Origin: CAZHHH01 sp052400685
GTDB lineage: Bacteria > Bacteroidota > Bacteroidia > Bacteroidales > Marinilabiliaceae
DNA: 64,000 nt
Reading direction: 5' to 3' (one strand)
Assembly (NCBI GenBank): GCA_052400685.1
Contig: JBQTGJ010000014.1
Positions 25,730-34,829 of this stretch are shown piece after piece. The notes under the pieces are model-generated. The model had not been told where the DNA came from. It saw only the letters and a program-made list of their open reading frames with translations, and searched no databases. Position 1 is the first letter of the stretch. The number at the start of each line of letters is the position of its first letter. The position numbers and the translations under genes were made by a program.

Positions 25730-26980
25730 ATGGCTATTGTAAAACCTTTTAGGGGCTTACGCCCTCCGCGTGAAATTGCTAAAGAATTGTCGTGCTTGCC
25801 CTACGATGTGATGAACAGTGAAGAGGCTGCTGCTATGGCTAAAGGAAAGGATCATTCGTTGTTGCATATTACACGAGCCGAAATTGATTGTAAAAAAGGC
25901 GTGGATACGCATTCCGAGACTGTCTACAATAAATCATTCGATAATTTCTGCCGTTTCAGAGAAAAGGGATGGCTGGAAAAAGATGACACTTCTCGTTTTT
26001 ATATCTATGCTCAAACAATGAATGGCCGGACTCAATATGGTATTGTTGGTGCGGCAGCTTGTTCCGACTATTTTTCGGGTGTTATTAAAAAACATGAGTT
26101 AACGCGTCCCGATAAAGAAGAAGACCGCATGACCCATATTATGGTGAACAATGCCAACCTGGAACCTGTGTTTATTAGTTATAAAGCGGTTCCTGAAATT
26201 GATGAAATTGTCGCAAATATTGTGAATGAACAGGCCCCTGAGTATGATTTTATCAGTGAAGACGGTTTTGGACATCAGTTTTGGGTGATAATGGATATGG
26301 TTACCAACGAGCGTATTGAACGTTTGTTTGCCGAAAAAGTGCCTTGTACCTATGTGGCAGATGGTCATCATCGTACCGCGGCTGCTGCCCGTGTAGGAGA
26401 AGAGAGAAAACGTAAGAATCCTAATCACAATGGGACTGAATCGTATAATTTTTTTATGGCTGTTCATTTTCCTGATAACCAGTTATCGATTATTGACTAT
26501 AACCGTGTGGTGAAAGATTTAAACGATTTATCTGAAGGTGACTTTATTGCGGCGTTGGGACGCTATTTTGAAGTCTCTCAGATGGGCTGTGAAATTCATA
26601 AACCCGAAAAATTACATGAGTTTGGAATGTACCTGGGAGGTCATTGGTATAAATTAACAGCGCGCAAAGGAACCTACAACGATTCTGACCCAATTGGCGT
26701 TTTGGACGTTACCATTCTTTCAAAATATGTGTTAGATAAAATTTTAGGTATTGAAGATTTGAGAACTTCTAACCGAATTGATTTTGTGGGTGGAATTCGC
26801 GGTCTGGAAGAGCTGCAGCGCCGTGTGGATGCTTTTGAAATGAAAGTGGCTTTTGCTTTGTATCCTGTTTCTATGAAGCAATTAATTGATATCGCGGATA
26901 CGGGTAATATTATGCCGCCTAAAACGACCTGGTTTGAGCCAAAATTGCGCAGCGGGCTGGTGATTCACGAACTGGAATAG
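25730..26980 (+). CDS. DUF1015 family protein
   Basis: A 416-residue protein of the DUF1015 family. Recognisable segments are IVKPFRGLRPPREIAKELSC and LPYDVMNSEEA at the N-terminus, VADGHHRTAAAARV (about 210-223), and NFFMAVHFPDNQLSIIDYNRVV. The family is annotated as a possible SerB-like phosphatase or kinase partner because it sits beside serA and serC in many Bacteroidota, but the reaction is not established. Here it lies 114 bases after serA in the same orientation, and no classical serB is visible in the window, so a role in serine biosynthesis is a reasonable inference. Confidence 0.85.
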   Translation: MAIVKPFRGLRPPREIAKELSCLPYDVMNSEEAAAMAKGKDHSLLHITRAEIDCKKGVDTHSETVYNKSFDNFCRFREKGWLEKDDTSRFYIYAQTMNGRTQYGIVGAAACSDYFSGVIKKHELTRPDKEEDRMTHIMVNNANLEPVFISYKAVPEIDEIVANIVNEQAPEYDFISEDGFGHQFWVIMDMVTNERIERLFAEKVPCTYVADGHHRTAAAARVGEERKRKNPNHNGTESYNFFMAVHFPDNQLSIIDYNRVVKDLNDLSEGDFIAALGRYFEVSQMGCEIHKPEKLHEFGMYLGGHWYKLTARKGTYNDSDPIGVLDVTILSKYVLDKILGIEDLRTSNRIDFVGGIRGLEELQRRVDAFEMKVAFALYPVSMKQLIDIADTGNIMPPKTTWFEPKLRSGLVIHELE

Positions 26981-27077
26981 CCAGAATGAGAGGTGTTTAA
27001 TTACCTCCTTTGTATTGATATTGTTGGTAATAAAAACGCATTTGCTATTTTGAATTTAGTTGACGTATTTTGCTTTT

Positions 27078-27173
27078 CATATGATTATAATTTGTTTTTC
27101 AGTTGCCATATGGAACTCGCCAGGATAATCATCCTTCTGTGTGTGAAACAATTCCTCATGGCTCGTTTCATAT
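27078..27173 (+). repeat. Dispersed element, second family
   Basis: It contains ATTATAATTTGTTTTTC, GCCATATGGAACTCGCC, TGTGTGAAACAATTCCTC and GGCTCGTTTCATATG in this order. Relatives lie at 24601-24690 (opposite strand) and 40404-40492. Confidence 0.65.
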
Positions 27174-27352
27174 GAAAAGTTTTAGATCTGATATTAACCT
27201 TAACATTAGTCGTGTGTTTATAAAGAAACAGGAAAATGATGTAAGCCAATATCAATTTTGGAAAATGGCGAGTTGAGTTGCATCGTTGGTATCGTTTTGA
27301 TAAATCGCGTTTGCCCGAAAATGCCGGAGGCAGATCAGATGCAATTATTTTT

Positions 27353-27450
27353 TAAGGCTTTCGTAGCTCAAAAAATATGAATTCATTCCTGTAAATGAGT
27401 ATTTTGAGAGCAAGCACAATGCAATAGTTAACTTTATAGACAAACACTAA
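27353..27450 (+). repeat. Degenerate palindromic element, right portion
   Basis: AAGGCTTTCGTAGCTCAAAA leads to GTAAATGAGTATTTTGAGAG and an intact right end, CTTTATAGACAAACACTAA. It directly abuts the full copy at 27451. Confidence 0.65.
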
Positions 27451-27600
27451 ATAGTGCCTGTCCATAAAGTCGGGAATTTGAGCTATAAAGTTCAAATTTA
27501 AGGCTTGCGAAGTCATAAAAATCAAGGAGTTTACTTTTTGTAAATGACTGTTTTTATGACAAGCGTAACGCAGAAGTTGGACTTTATAGACAAACTCTAA
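27451..27600 (+). repeat. Palindromic MITE-like element, short form
   Basis: A full copy. Left end AGTGCCTGTCCATAAAGTCG and right end GACTTTATAGACAAACTC are near-perfect inverted repeats of about 20 bp. The inner arms match those of the copy at 6501. Confidence 0.9.
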
Positions 27601-27664
27601 ATAGCATTATATTGAAACATAATGGGTGATGAAAGCTTCACCCACAAAACTAAAACATGTTTAA

Positions 27665-28327
27665 ATGTCGGTTGCTGAAAAATTGGAAGAAATAAGAAAA
27701 TCCATTCCGGACCATGTTGAGCTGGTTGCCGTGTCGAAGACGCACCCTACCGGTTTGGTAAGGGAAGCTTATGAGGTGGGACAACGTGTCTTTGGTGAGA
27801 ATAAAGTACAGGAGTTGGTGGCGAAAGCCGAAGCCTTACCTAAGGATATTAAATGGCATATGATAGGACATATGCAATCAAACAAAGTAAAATATATTGC
27901 TCCTTTTGTGAGTCTTATTCATGGGGTTGATTCATTGAAACTTTTGAAAGTAATTAACAATGAGGGTGCCAGGAATAAACGTATAATTTCATGTTTGTTG
28001 CAGGTACATATCGCCACCGAATCTACAAAATTTGGCTTTTCGCCCGAGGAATTATTGCACCTGTTTGAATCTTTTAATGTTCGTTCGTTGGAAAATGTGC
28101 AGGTTTGTGGATTGATGGGCATGGCTACTTTTACCGATAATCAAACGCAGATTAAAAATGAATTTCACAGTTTAAGGGTGCTTTTCGACCGGATTAAAAA
28201 TCAATGGATGAGTGATGTTGATTATTTTCGGGAAATTAGCATGGGGATGAGTAACGATTATTTATTGGCTATTGAAGAAGGATGCACAATGGTTCGCGTA
28301 GGAAGTGCTATTTTTGGAGCCAGATAA
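27665..28327 (+). CDS. YggS-family PLP homeostasis protein
   Basis: A 220-residue PLP-binding TIM-barrel protein of the YggS/PLPBP family. The lysine in LVAVSKTHP (about residue 24) binds PLP. VFGENKVQEL, WHMIGHMQSNKVKYIAP and GMSNDYLLAIEEGCTMVRVGSAIFG are the other family motifs. It has no known catalytic activity and buffers pyridoxal phosphate and amino-acid/keto-acid balance. It is probably transcribed alone. Confidence 0.93.
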   Translation: MSVAEKLEEIRKSIPDHVELVAVSKTHPTGLVREAYEVGQRVFGENKVQELVAKAEALPKDIKWHMIGHMQSNKVKYIAPFVSLIHGVDSLKLLKVINNEGARNKRIISCLLQVHIATESTKFGFSPEELLHLFESFNVRSLENVQVCGLMGMATFTDNQTQIKNEFHSLRVLFDRIKNQWMSDVDYFREISMGMSNDYLLAIEEGCTMVRVGSAIFGAR

Positions 28328-28386
28328 ATTACAATGTATTTTGTAAATATTATTAAGCTTTGCTTATTCTGAATATATGATAAGAA

Positions 28387-28446
28387 AGTGTCTGTCCATA
28401 AAGTCAGGCATAACGCAGAAGTTAGACTTTGTTGGCAGACTCTAAG
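28387..28446 (+). repeat. Palindromic element reduced to its terminal inverted repeats
   Basis: GTGTCTGTCCATAAAGTCAG is joined directly to CATAACGCAGAAGTTAGAC and a right end GGCAGACTCTAA. The inner arms are deleted, leaving about 60 bp. Confidence 0.7.
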
Positions 28447-28491
28447 ACAGATGGGTAATACTTTTGTTGAAACAATACTAAATTTGAAAAC

Positions 28492-29478
28492 ATGTCAAAG
28501 CTGGAAACAAGCTATTTGGGACTAAAGCTCAGAAATCCTGTTATTGTTGGAAGTTCGGGGTTGACCAATAGTGTTGAGAAAATTAAAAAATTGGAAGCGG
28601 CTGGTGCCGGTGCCGTTGTTTTAAAATCGTTGTTTGAAGAACAAATTAATCACGAAATTAATCATCACGTGCAGGGGAGTCAGGGAATGGATTACCCCGA
28701 GGCAATGGACTATATTAGTAATTATAGCCGAAGTCATTCGGTTACCGATTATCTTCAATTGATAAAGGAGGCTAAAGCTGCGGTGAAGATACCAGTGATT
28801 GCCAGCATCAATTGTTTCTCGGTGGACGAATGGGTTGATTTTGCACGCCAGATTGAAACCGCTGGAGCCGATGCTTTAGAACTAAATCTCTTCGTGGTAA
28901 ATACAGATAAAAATAGTGTGGCTGCCGATTATGAAGATATGTATTATCAGGTGGCCGATGTGGTGTCAAGATCAATTAAGATTCCTGTCGCTATGAAGCT
29001 TAGCCCTTATTTTTCGAACCTCGTACAGGTTGTTGATAAGCTTTCAGTGTCTGGAGCAAAAGGGGTTGTCCTTTTCAATCGGTTTTATGAGCCTGACATT
29101 GATATTAATAAGTTAATATTGGTAAGTTCAGAGGTCTTTAGTTCTGCCGCCGATATCCGTCGTTCACTGCGCTGGGTAGCTATTGTAAGTGATAAAATTA
29201 ATAGTGTTGATGTGGCGGCATCTACTGGCGTACATGATGGCGATGCTGTGATAAAAATGTTATTGGCCGGAGCAAAAGCTGTTCAGACATGTTCTGCCGT
29301 TTATAAGAACGGGCCGGAAGTGGTAACAGAAATGGTTCAAAGGTTGTCGGGCTGGATGGACGAAAACGGATTTAAAAGTATTGAAGATTTTCGGGGAATG
29401 ATGAATTATCGGAAAATGAAAAATCCGGCGCTTTATGAACGTGCCCAGTTTATGAAATATTTTTCAGACAGGGAGTAG
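28492..29478 (+). CDS. Dihydroorotate dehydrogenase-like protein
   Basis: A 328-residue FMN-binding TIM-barrel of the PyrD-like family: YLGLKLRNPVIVGSSGLT (residues about 8-25), IPVIASINCFSVDEW, ALELNLFV, IPVAMKLSPYFSN, and a phosphate-binding loop in ASTGVHDGDAVIKMLLAGA. This form, often found as a second pyrD-like gene in Bacteroidota, lacks clear conservation of the class 1 or class 2 active-site loop. The substrate is therefore uncertain: pyrimidine synthesis or another flavin-dependent reduction. It ends before a strong terminator. Confidence 0.85.
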   Translation: MSKLETSYLGLKLRNPVIVGSSGLTNSVEKIKKLEAAGAGAVVLKSLFEEQINHEINHHVQGSQGMDYPEAMDYISNYSRSHSVTDYLQLIKEAKAAVKIPVIASINCFSVDEWVDFARQIETAGADALELNLFVVNTDKNSVAADYEDMYYQVADVVSRSIKIPVAMKLSPYFSNLVQVVDKLSVSGAKGVVLFNRFYEPDIDINKLILVSSEVFSSAADIRRSLRWVAIVSDKINSVDVAASTGVHDGDAVIKMLLAGAKAVQTCSAVYKNGPEVVTEMVQRLSGWMDENGFKSIEDFRGMMNYRKMKNPALYERAQFMKYFSDRE

Positions 29479-29489
29479 AATATCCTATT

Positions 29490-29560
29490 TGTGTCTGTTC
29501 ATACAATCAGACACTTGAGCTTGGAAGCTCAAAATAAAGGCTTTCGCATCGTGATAATAA
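29490..29560 (+). repeat. Degenerate left half of the palindromic element
   Basis: GTGTCTGTTCATACAATCAG, then GAGCTTGGAAGCTCAAAAT and AAGGCTTTCGC, resemble the left half of the family. The right half is missing. Confidence 0.5.
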
Positions 29561-29582
29561 AGATGTGAATATAAAATAGTTT

Positions 29583-29637
29583 AGGCGCAAAGACGTTGAA
29601 AACCTAATGGTATCAACTATTTGCGCCTTTTGTTTTT
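29583..29637 (+). terminator. Intrinsic terminator after the PyrD-like gene
   Basis: AGGCGCAAA pairs with TTTGCGCCT across an inner GTTGA/TCAAC stem, followed by TTTGTTTTT. Confidence 0.85.
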
Positions 29638-29679
29638 GTTCTGAGTTGAATAAAATTATGGCAGTTTTTTAGTTTGGTT

Positions 29680-29827
29680 AATGTCTGTCCGTAAAAGTCT
29701 GGCGTTTAAATTTGAAAGTTCAAAATTAAGGCTTGCGCAGATATAAAATATGAGTTTACTGACGTAAGTGATCATTTTGATAGCAAGCCTAATGCAGAAA
29801 AAGTAGTCTTTTATAGACAGACTATAA
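29680..29827 (+). repeat. Palindromic element, diverged full copy
   Basis: Left end ATGTCTGTCCGTAAAAGTC and right end CTTTTATAGACAGACTATA are inverted repeats. The inner segment has AAGGCTTGCGCAG and GTAAGTGATCATTTTGATAG. It lies 37 bases past the uvrA stop. Confidence 0.75.
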
Positions 29828-29863
29828 TTTGAGCGCCGGGCAATTAACTTCGATTGTATTGCT

Positions 29864-32671
29864 TTATAAAAAGTCTTTAAGATATTTTGCAGTATACGAT
29901 GTTTTGTTTTTAATAAGTTCTTCGGGTGTTCCTTCAAAAGCAATATAACCACCTTCGCTGCCACCTTCGGGTCCCAGATCGATGATATGGTCGGCAGATT
30001 TAATGACATCCATATTATGCTCTACTACAATAATTGAATGTCCTCTGTCAATCAGGGCATTGAAGGCTTTAAGCAATTTTTGTATGTCGTGGAAGTGAAG
30101 ACCGGTGGTGGGTTCATCAAAGATAAATAGGGTCGGTTGCGTTGTTTCCAATGCCAAAAAAGCGGCCAGCTTTACTCTTTGGCTTTCACCACCACTTAAG
30201 GTGTTCGACGATTGTCCCATCTGAACGTAGCCTAACCCTACATCCGATAAAGGTTGTAGTTTACCCGCAATGCGTTTATCTGCTGATGTGGCCCCTTCGT
30301 TGAAAAATTCGATGGCTTCGTTGATCGTCATCTTAAGCAGGTCGTAAACATTCTTGCCACGATACTTAATTTCCAGTATTTCCGGTTTAAATCGTTTGCC
30401 CTGACAGCTTTCACATGTCAATACTAAATCGGCCATAAACTGCATTTCAACCTTGATCGTTCCTTCGCCCTGACACTCTTCGCAACGTCCTCCATCTACG
30501 TTGAATGAAAAATGAGCCGGTTTAAGACCTTCCAACTTGGCCTGCTTCTGGTCTGACATTAATTTTCTGATGTCATCCCACGCTTTTAAATAGGTGGCCG
30601 GATTTGAACGTGATGATTTCCCGATTGGATTTTGATCAACAAATTCAACGTCGTGGATGGCATTCAAATCACCTTGCAGCAGATCAAATGCTCCGGTTTT
30701 ATCGGCAAAACCACCTTTTATTTTTTTGAGGGCTGGATAAAGTACTTTTTTTACCAGCGAAGATTTGCCTGAACCGCTTACGCCGGTAACAACGGTTAAT
30801 GTGTTAAGCGGAAATTTTACCTTAATATTTTTGAGGTTATTTTCACGGACACCGGTTAATTCTATAGATTGATTCCATGATCGACGGCTGGAGGGCACTT
30901 CAATTTTTCTGGTTCCCTTTAAATACTGGGTTGTTAAACTTTCCGGAACGGATTGTAGCCTGGTAAAATCACCCTGATAAACGACTTCCCCACCATGTTG
31001 TCCGGCGCCTGGGCCTATATCAATTATTTCGTCGCAGGCTCTGATTATTTCTTCGTCGTGTTCTACTACCACAACCGTGTTACCCAATTGTTGAAGGTTT
31101 CGAAGAACGCTTATCAGTTGTTCTGTGTCACGCGAATGTAGTCCTATGCTTGGCTCGTCAAGAATATAAAGAGACCCCACCAGACTGCTTCCCAATGATG
31201 TGGCCAGGTTGATGCGCTGGCTTTCACCTCCCGACAGTGTTGATGACAACCGGTTGAGATTGAGATAACTGAGGCCTACTCGTATAAGAAAATCCAATCG
31301 GGTGTTAATTTCTATTAGCAGACGTTTGGCAATTTTGAGTTCGTGCGTTTCCAGATTTATATTTTTAAAAAATAGCGACAACTCATTAATGGGCATTGTC
31401 ACCAATTCATGAATACTTTTGCCGCCAACTTTAACCCATGAAGCCTCTTTTTTTAACCGTGTGCCGTGACAATCCGGACAGACCGTCTTACCCCGGTAAC
31501 GTGCCAGTAATACGCGATTTTGAATTTTATAGAGTTTTTCTTCCAGATGTTGGAAAAATTTGTTTATACCATGAAAGTATTGATTGCCAGACCATAGTAG
31601 TTGTCTTTGTTTTTGTGTTAGCTCGAAATAGGGTTTGTGAACCGGAAAGTCAAATTTATGTGCATTTTTTATTAATTTTTCGCGCCATTCGCCTAATTTT
31701 TCACCTTTCCAGCAAGCAATAGCACCATCGTACACCGAGAGGTGTTTGTTGGGAATCACCAAATCTTCATCAATTCCAATAACACTTCCAAAACCCTCAC
31801 AGTTTGGGCAGGCGCCTATTGGATTGTTAAAGGCGAACGTATTTTCTGTGGGTTCTTCAAAGATGATACCGTCGGCTTCGAACCGATTGGAAAAAGAATG
31901 AGAACTGGCGTTTTTACCGGTATAAATTTTTATGATACATTCACCATGGCCTTCGTAAAAAGCTGTCTGTACGGAGTCCGATATGCGTGAGGTGTTGTCA
32001 TCATTATCAACATCTACTGCTATTCTGTCGATTAACAGATTCATATTGCCACTATTGCCATCAAGTAGCGGCCCGTTTTTTAGTAAGTCTTCGAGCGTTA
32101 TAAGTTCATTATCTTTATCGATACGGCTAAAACCTTGCTGCTGCAATATTTCCAGATGTTCATGGTAATTGCGACCTGGAGGGGGAATTAGCGGTGCCAA
32201 AATAGCGACCCGGGTTCCTTTTGGGTGGTTGTTGATGAAATCGACCACATCAGATATATGATGTCGTTTAACTTCTTTCCCCGAAACAGGCGAGAAGGTC
32301 CGGCCTATACGGGCATATAATAATTTGATGTATTCGTATATTTCGGTTGATGTGCCCACTGTGGAACGAGGATTGCGTGTGTTGACACGCTGTTCAATGG
32401 CAATAGCAGGTGGAATACCTTTAATGTAGTCGACCTCAGGCTTATCAATTCTACCCAGAAATTGTCGCGCGTAAGAACTAAGACTCTCCACATAGCGACG
32501 TTGTCCTTCGGCATATAGCGTGTCGAAAGCCAATGAACTCTTTCCTGACCCCGAAACACCAGTTATAACAATGAATTTATTACGCGGAATATTAAGCGAA
32601 ATATTTTTAAGATTATGAACTCGCGCGCCCTTAATCTGTATATGTGCCGGCATATTACTATCTTTCTTCAT
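29864..32671 (-). CDS. uvrA: Excinuclease ABC subunit A
   Basis: About 935 residues. UvrA is the damage-sensing ATPase of nucleotide excision repair. Two ABC modules are present: the first Walker A is GVSGSGKSSLAFD near the N-terminus and the second is GVSGSGKSSLVKK at about 660. Signatures TLSGGESQRINLA and TLSGGESQRVKLA follow. Zinc-binding pairs occur in CPNCEGFG, CPDCHGTR, and CEECQGEG with CESCQGKRF. The frame is open to a GTG at 32689, but a -7 box covers that codon, so ATG 32671 or ATG 32653 (MPAHIQIKG) is the real start. uvrB lies 28 kb away. Confidence 0.96.
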   Translation of the reverse strand: MKKDSNMPAHIQIKGARVHNLKNISLNIPRNKFIVITGVSGSGKSSLAFDTLYAEGQRRYVESLSSYARQFLGRIDKPEVDYIKGIPPAIAIEQRVNTRNPRSTVGTSTEIYEYIKLLYARIGRTFSPVSGKEVKRHHISDVVDFINNHPKGTRVAILAPLIPPPGRNYHEHLEILQQQGFSRIDKDNELITLEDLLKNGPLLDGNSGNMNLLIDRIAVDVDNDDNTSRISDSVQTAFYEGHGECIIKIYTGKNASSHSFSNRFEADGIIFEEPTENTFAFNNPIGACPNCEGFGSVIGIDEDLVIPNKHLSVYDGAIACWKGEKLGEWREKLIKNAHKFDFPVHKPYFELTQKQRQLLWSGNQYFHGINKFFQHLEEKLYKIQNRVLLARYRGKTVCPDCHGTRLKKEASWVKVGGKSIHELVTMPINELSLFFKNINLETHELKIAKRLLIEINTRLDFLIRVGLSYLNLNRLSSTLSGGESQRINLATSLGSSLVGSLYILDEPSIGLHSRDTEQLISVLRNLQQLGNTVVVVEHDEEIIRACDEIIDIGPGAGQHGGEVVYQGDFTRLQSVPESLTTQYLKGTRKIEVPSSRRSWNQSIELTGVRENNLKNIKVKFPLNTLTVVTGVSGSGKSSLVKKVLYPALKKIKGGFADKTGAFDLLQGDLNAIHDVEFVDQNPIGKSSRSNPATYLKAWDDIRKLMSDQKQAKLEGLKPAHFSFNVDGGRCEECQGEGTIKVEMQFMADLVLTCESCQGKRFKPEILEIKYRGKNVYDLLKMTINEAIEFFNEGATSADKRIAGKLQPLSDVGLGYVQMGQSSNTLSGGESQRVKLAAFLALETTQPTLFIFDEPTTGLHFHDIQKLLKAFNALIDRGHSIIVVEHNMDVIKSADHIIDLGPEGGSEGGYIAFEGTPEELIKNKTSYTAKYLKDFL

Positions 32672-32688
32672 CTTTAATGCTAAACGCA

Positions 32689-32696
32689 CAAAGATA
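32689..32696 (-). promoter_or_regulatory. -7 promoter box of uvrA
   Basis: TATCTTTG on the minus strand. It sits over the upstream GTG of the frame, so transcription should begin downstream of it. This excludes the longest uvrA start. No TTG lies at the ideal distance. Confidence 0.55.
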
Positions 32697-32848
32697 CTAA
32701 AGAACTACGACACGAAAAATTAAAGTTAAACTATCATTTATTTGACTTTTTTTGTTTTTTTGTATTTTTTTGTATTCTTTTGTACTCACAACAATAAAAA
32801 GACTGCCTATCGGAGAAACTTTTACATGGACAATTAATTTTTATTATC

Positions 32849-33439
32849 ATGACAGAGTATAACAGCCTGTCGGATGAAGGACTTGTAAAAGGCTTTACTT
32901 CCGGAGATTATAAGTGTTTTGACGTACTGTTGAATCGTCACAAACAACGCGTTTTTTCGTATATTTTTTTATTGGTTCGCAATCAGGATCTGGCAGAAGA
33001 TATCTTTCAGGATGCTTTTTTGAAGGTGCATGATACGTTAAATAAAGGCCAGTATGCCGATAACGGACGTTTTGTATCATGGGTAATGCGTATTGCCCAT
33101 AATTTAATTGTTGACCATTATCGTCGACAAAAGAATTTTCGTTTGATTTATAACGAAGACTATGAGCGGGATATCTTCAACGATTCTTCGTTTTCAGAAG
33201 GGACAATCGAGGAAGAAATGGTGAAAGATGAAATTTATCGTGATGTTTCTCAATTGGTCGAGCTTTTACCTGATAATCAACGTGAAGTGATTAAGATGCG
33301 TCATTATATGGGGTTGTCATTCAAGGAGATTGCAGAAGAAACCAATGTTAGCATTAATACCGCCCTTGGAAGAATGCGTTATGCATTGCTTAATTTGCGT
33401 AAAATGATGGATGAAAAAAAGGTGTCATTGGCTGTATAG
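32849..33439 (+). CDS. ECF-type RNA polymerase sigma factor
   Basis: A 196-residue sigma-70 family protein with only regions 2 and 4. Region 2 contains RVFSYIFLLVRNQDLAEDIFQDAFLKVH (residues about 34-61) and FVSWVMRIAHNLIVDHYRR. Region 4 has LLPDNQREVIKMRHYMGLSFKEIAEETNVSINTALGRMRYA with a helix-turn-helix. No anti-sigma gene follows; only a possible small protein gene lies downstream. The upstream DNA is a T-rich tract with repeated TTTTTTGTA. Confidence 0.92.
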   Translation: MTEYNSLSDEGLVKGFTSGDYKCFDVLLNRHKQRVFSYIFLLVRNQDLAEDIFQDAFLKVHDTLNKGQYADNGRFVSWVMRIAHNLIVDHYRRQKNFRLIYNEDYERDIFNDSSFSEGTIEEEMVKDEIYRDVSQLVELLPDNQREVIKMRHYMGLSFKEIAEETNVSINTALGRMRYALLNLRKMMDEKKVSLAV

Positions 33440-33652
33440 AGACTTTTTAAATCGGGATTATCTCTAAAGCCTATAAGTCGTGGGTTATAATTGTTCGTCA
33501 AAAGGTTATTTACGACAGCTAATTTATGTTTTTGAAACTTTTTTATTTGTTACGAGAACTTTTAGGAATGCATTAAATATTTTTTTAATTGTTATAAAAT
33601 AAAGATTGATAAATTCCGTTTTCTTCTCAAGTTGATAAATTTAGGACGCTCA

Positions 33653-33835
33653 ATGATGAAGAAAAGTGTGGATTTAGAATGGCTGGAATGCCATGGACGA
33701 AATCTTTTCAAGTTAATTCTTTGCATGTCAGAGGCGGAGCTGTGCAGACGTTACCCTTCACCCTCTATAAAAATACTCAGCCGGATAAAAAAACGAGCGG
33801 CCCGGCAACGGGCCTTAAAATCAGATCAATATTAA
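33653..33835 (+). CDS. Possible small basic protein downstream of the ECF sigma factor
   Basis: About 60 residues from tandem ATG codons at 33653/33656 (MMKKSVDLEWLECHGRNLF). It has a helical SEAELCRRYPSPSIKIL segment and a basic tail, KKRAARQRALKS. No family is recognised. The last codons overlap a stable GGCCCG/CGGGCC hairpin with a GCAA loop (33799-33814), which also could act as an RNA structure or weak terminator. It may be a small regulator co-transcribed with the sigma factor, or a chance frame. Confidence 0.35.
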   Translation: MMKKSVDLEWLECHGRNLFKLILCMSEAELCRRYPSPSIKILSRIKKRAARQRALKSDQY

Positions 33836-33836
33836 T

Positions 33837-34829
33837 TTATTTGTAGAAATTTGATCTGAATGCGTGAAATTCTTTTCTTCGTAATATATACCTTAGAATA
33901 AAAGCTTCCATAAAACCCAAACCATAGCCAAAAGTTTGTGTGAAAGTTGCCATAACTGCCCACCAGGCAGTCTTTCGTTCTTTGGTAACATACCAGGCAT
34001 GGCAGAACACGGTAATGGGAATCACCAATAGCAACGTTAAAATCCAAGGGTTGAAAAAAGCCAATATCAAAATACCGACGTGTCCTAATACAAAAATAGA
34101 GGGAAAGGCGTGAATTGGTTTTAAAGTTTTTTTATGTTTTATTTCGAGATTGATGCGTGCAATACCTGAATTGTAAACTTGTTTAAAGAAAGAACGAAAA
34201 TTATTACGTCGTTTGTGATATACAAACCCGTCTTTAATTAGTCGTGTTGAATATCCTTTTTCCAGTAAGCGCATGCTAAAATCCAGATCTTCGCCAAAAC
34301 GCATCTCCGAGAATCCGTGCAAAACCTGAAATACACTTTTACGAACCCCCAGATTATAACTCCGTGGATAAAAACGATCGAAGCTTTCTTTTGCACCGCG
34401 TATACCGCCGGTTGTGAGTACACTACTCATGGCGTAGCCAATTGCTTTTTGAATGGTGTTAAATCCGGGGTGGGGTTTATCCGGCCCACCAAAGCAGTCG
34501 AATTCATCACACGCCACCGTTTTTTTTATTATTTCCAGGTAATTGGTAGGTAAGAGGCAGTCAGAATCTAGAAAAATAAGCCATCCCCCATGAGCTACCT
34601 GCGAACCTGTATTACGCGCCGGGCCTGGTCCTTTATTGCTTTGGATGAGATACTGAATGTTCAGGCTTGACTGGTATTTTGAAATAACATCTTTACTCGG
34701 AAATTCTGAGCCATCCTCTATAACAATGATCTCGAAGTTTTTGTCGGTTTGATGCTGCATCGAATCTAACAACTCGTCGAGTTCTTCACTGCGATTGTAT
34801 ACTGGGATAATAAATGAAAAAGTTGACAT
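33837..34829 (-). CDS. Family 2 glycosyltransferase
   Basis: A 330-residue GT-A fold enzyme starting at ATG 34829 (MSTFSFIIPVYNRSEEL). The nucleotide-sugar site includes IIVIEDGSE, GPGPARNTG and LIFLDSDC with the DxD-like motif (about residue 90). Two or three hydrophobic helices near residues 240-300 (FVLGHVGILILAFF, LLLVIPITVFCH) anchor it in the membrane. The acceptor is unknown. It stands alone and converges on the ECF sigma unit, with which it shares almost no spacer. Confidence 0.85.
   Translation of the reverse strand: MSTFSFIIPVYNRSEELDELLDSMQHQTDKNFEIIVIEDGSEFPSKDVISKYQSSLNIQYLIQSNKGPGPARNTGSQVAHGGWLIFLDSDCLLPTNYLEIIKKTVACDEFDCFGGPDKPHPGFNTIQKAIGYAMSSVLTTGGIRGAKESFDRFYPRSYNLGVRKSVFQVLHGFSEMRFGEDLDFSMRLLEKGYSTRLIKDGFVYHKRRNNFRSFFKQVYNSGIARINLEIKHKKTLKPIHAFPSIFVLGHVGILILAFFNPWILTLLLVIPITVFCHAWYVTKERKTAWWAVMATFTQTFGYGLGFMEAFILRYILRRKEFHAFRSNFYK

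Larger units (their letters stand above)
26981..27664. other. Repeat-rich intergenic region
   Basis: The 680 bases contain one copy of the second dispersed family (27078-27173), a degenerate palindromic element (27353-27450) and a full palindromic element (27451-27600). A 36-codon open stretch (about 27251-27352) looks coding-like but lacks a start and family. A GGGTGA/TCACCC hairpin lies at 27624-27643, just before the next gene. Confidence 0.6.

Noticed and set aside
27251..27352. Coding-like 36-codon stretch between DUF1015 and yggS
   Set aside because: It is preceded by an in-frame stop, has no start codon and matches no family I know; it may be a gene relic, but the support is too weak.
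32672..32689. GTG start of uvrA
   Set aside because: The TATCTTTG promoter box overlaps it, so the transcript should begin downstream.
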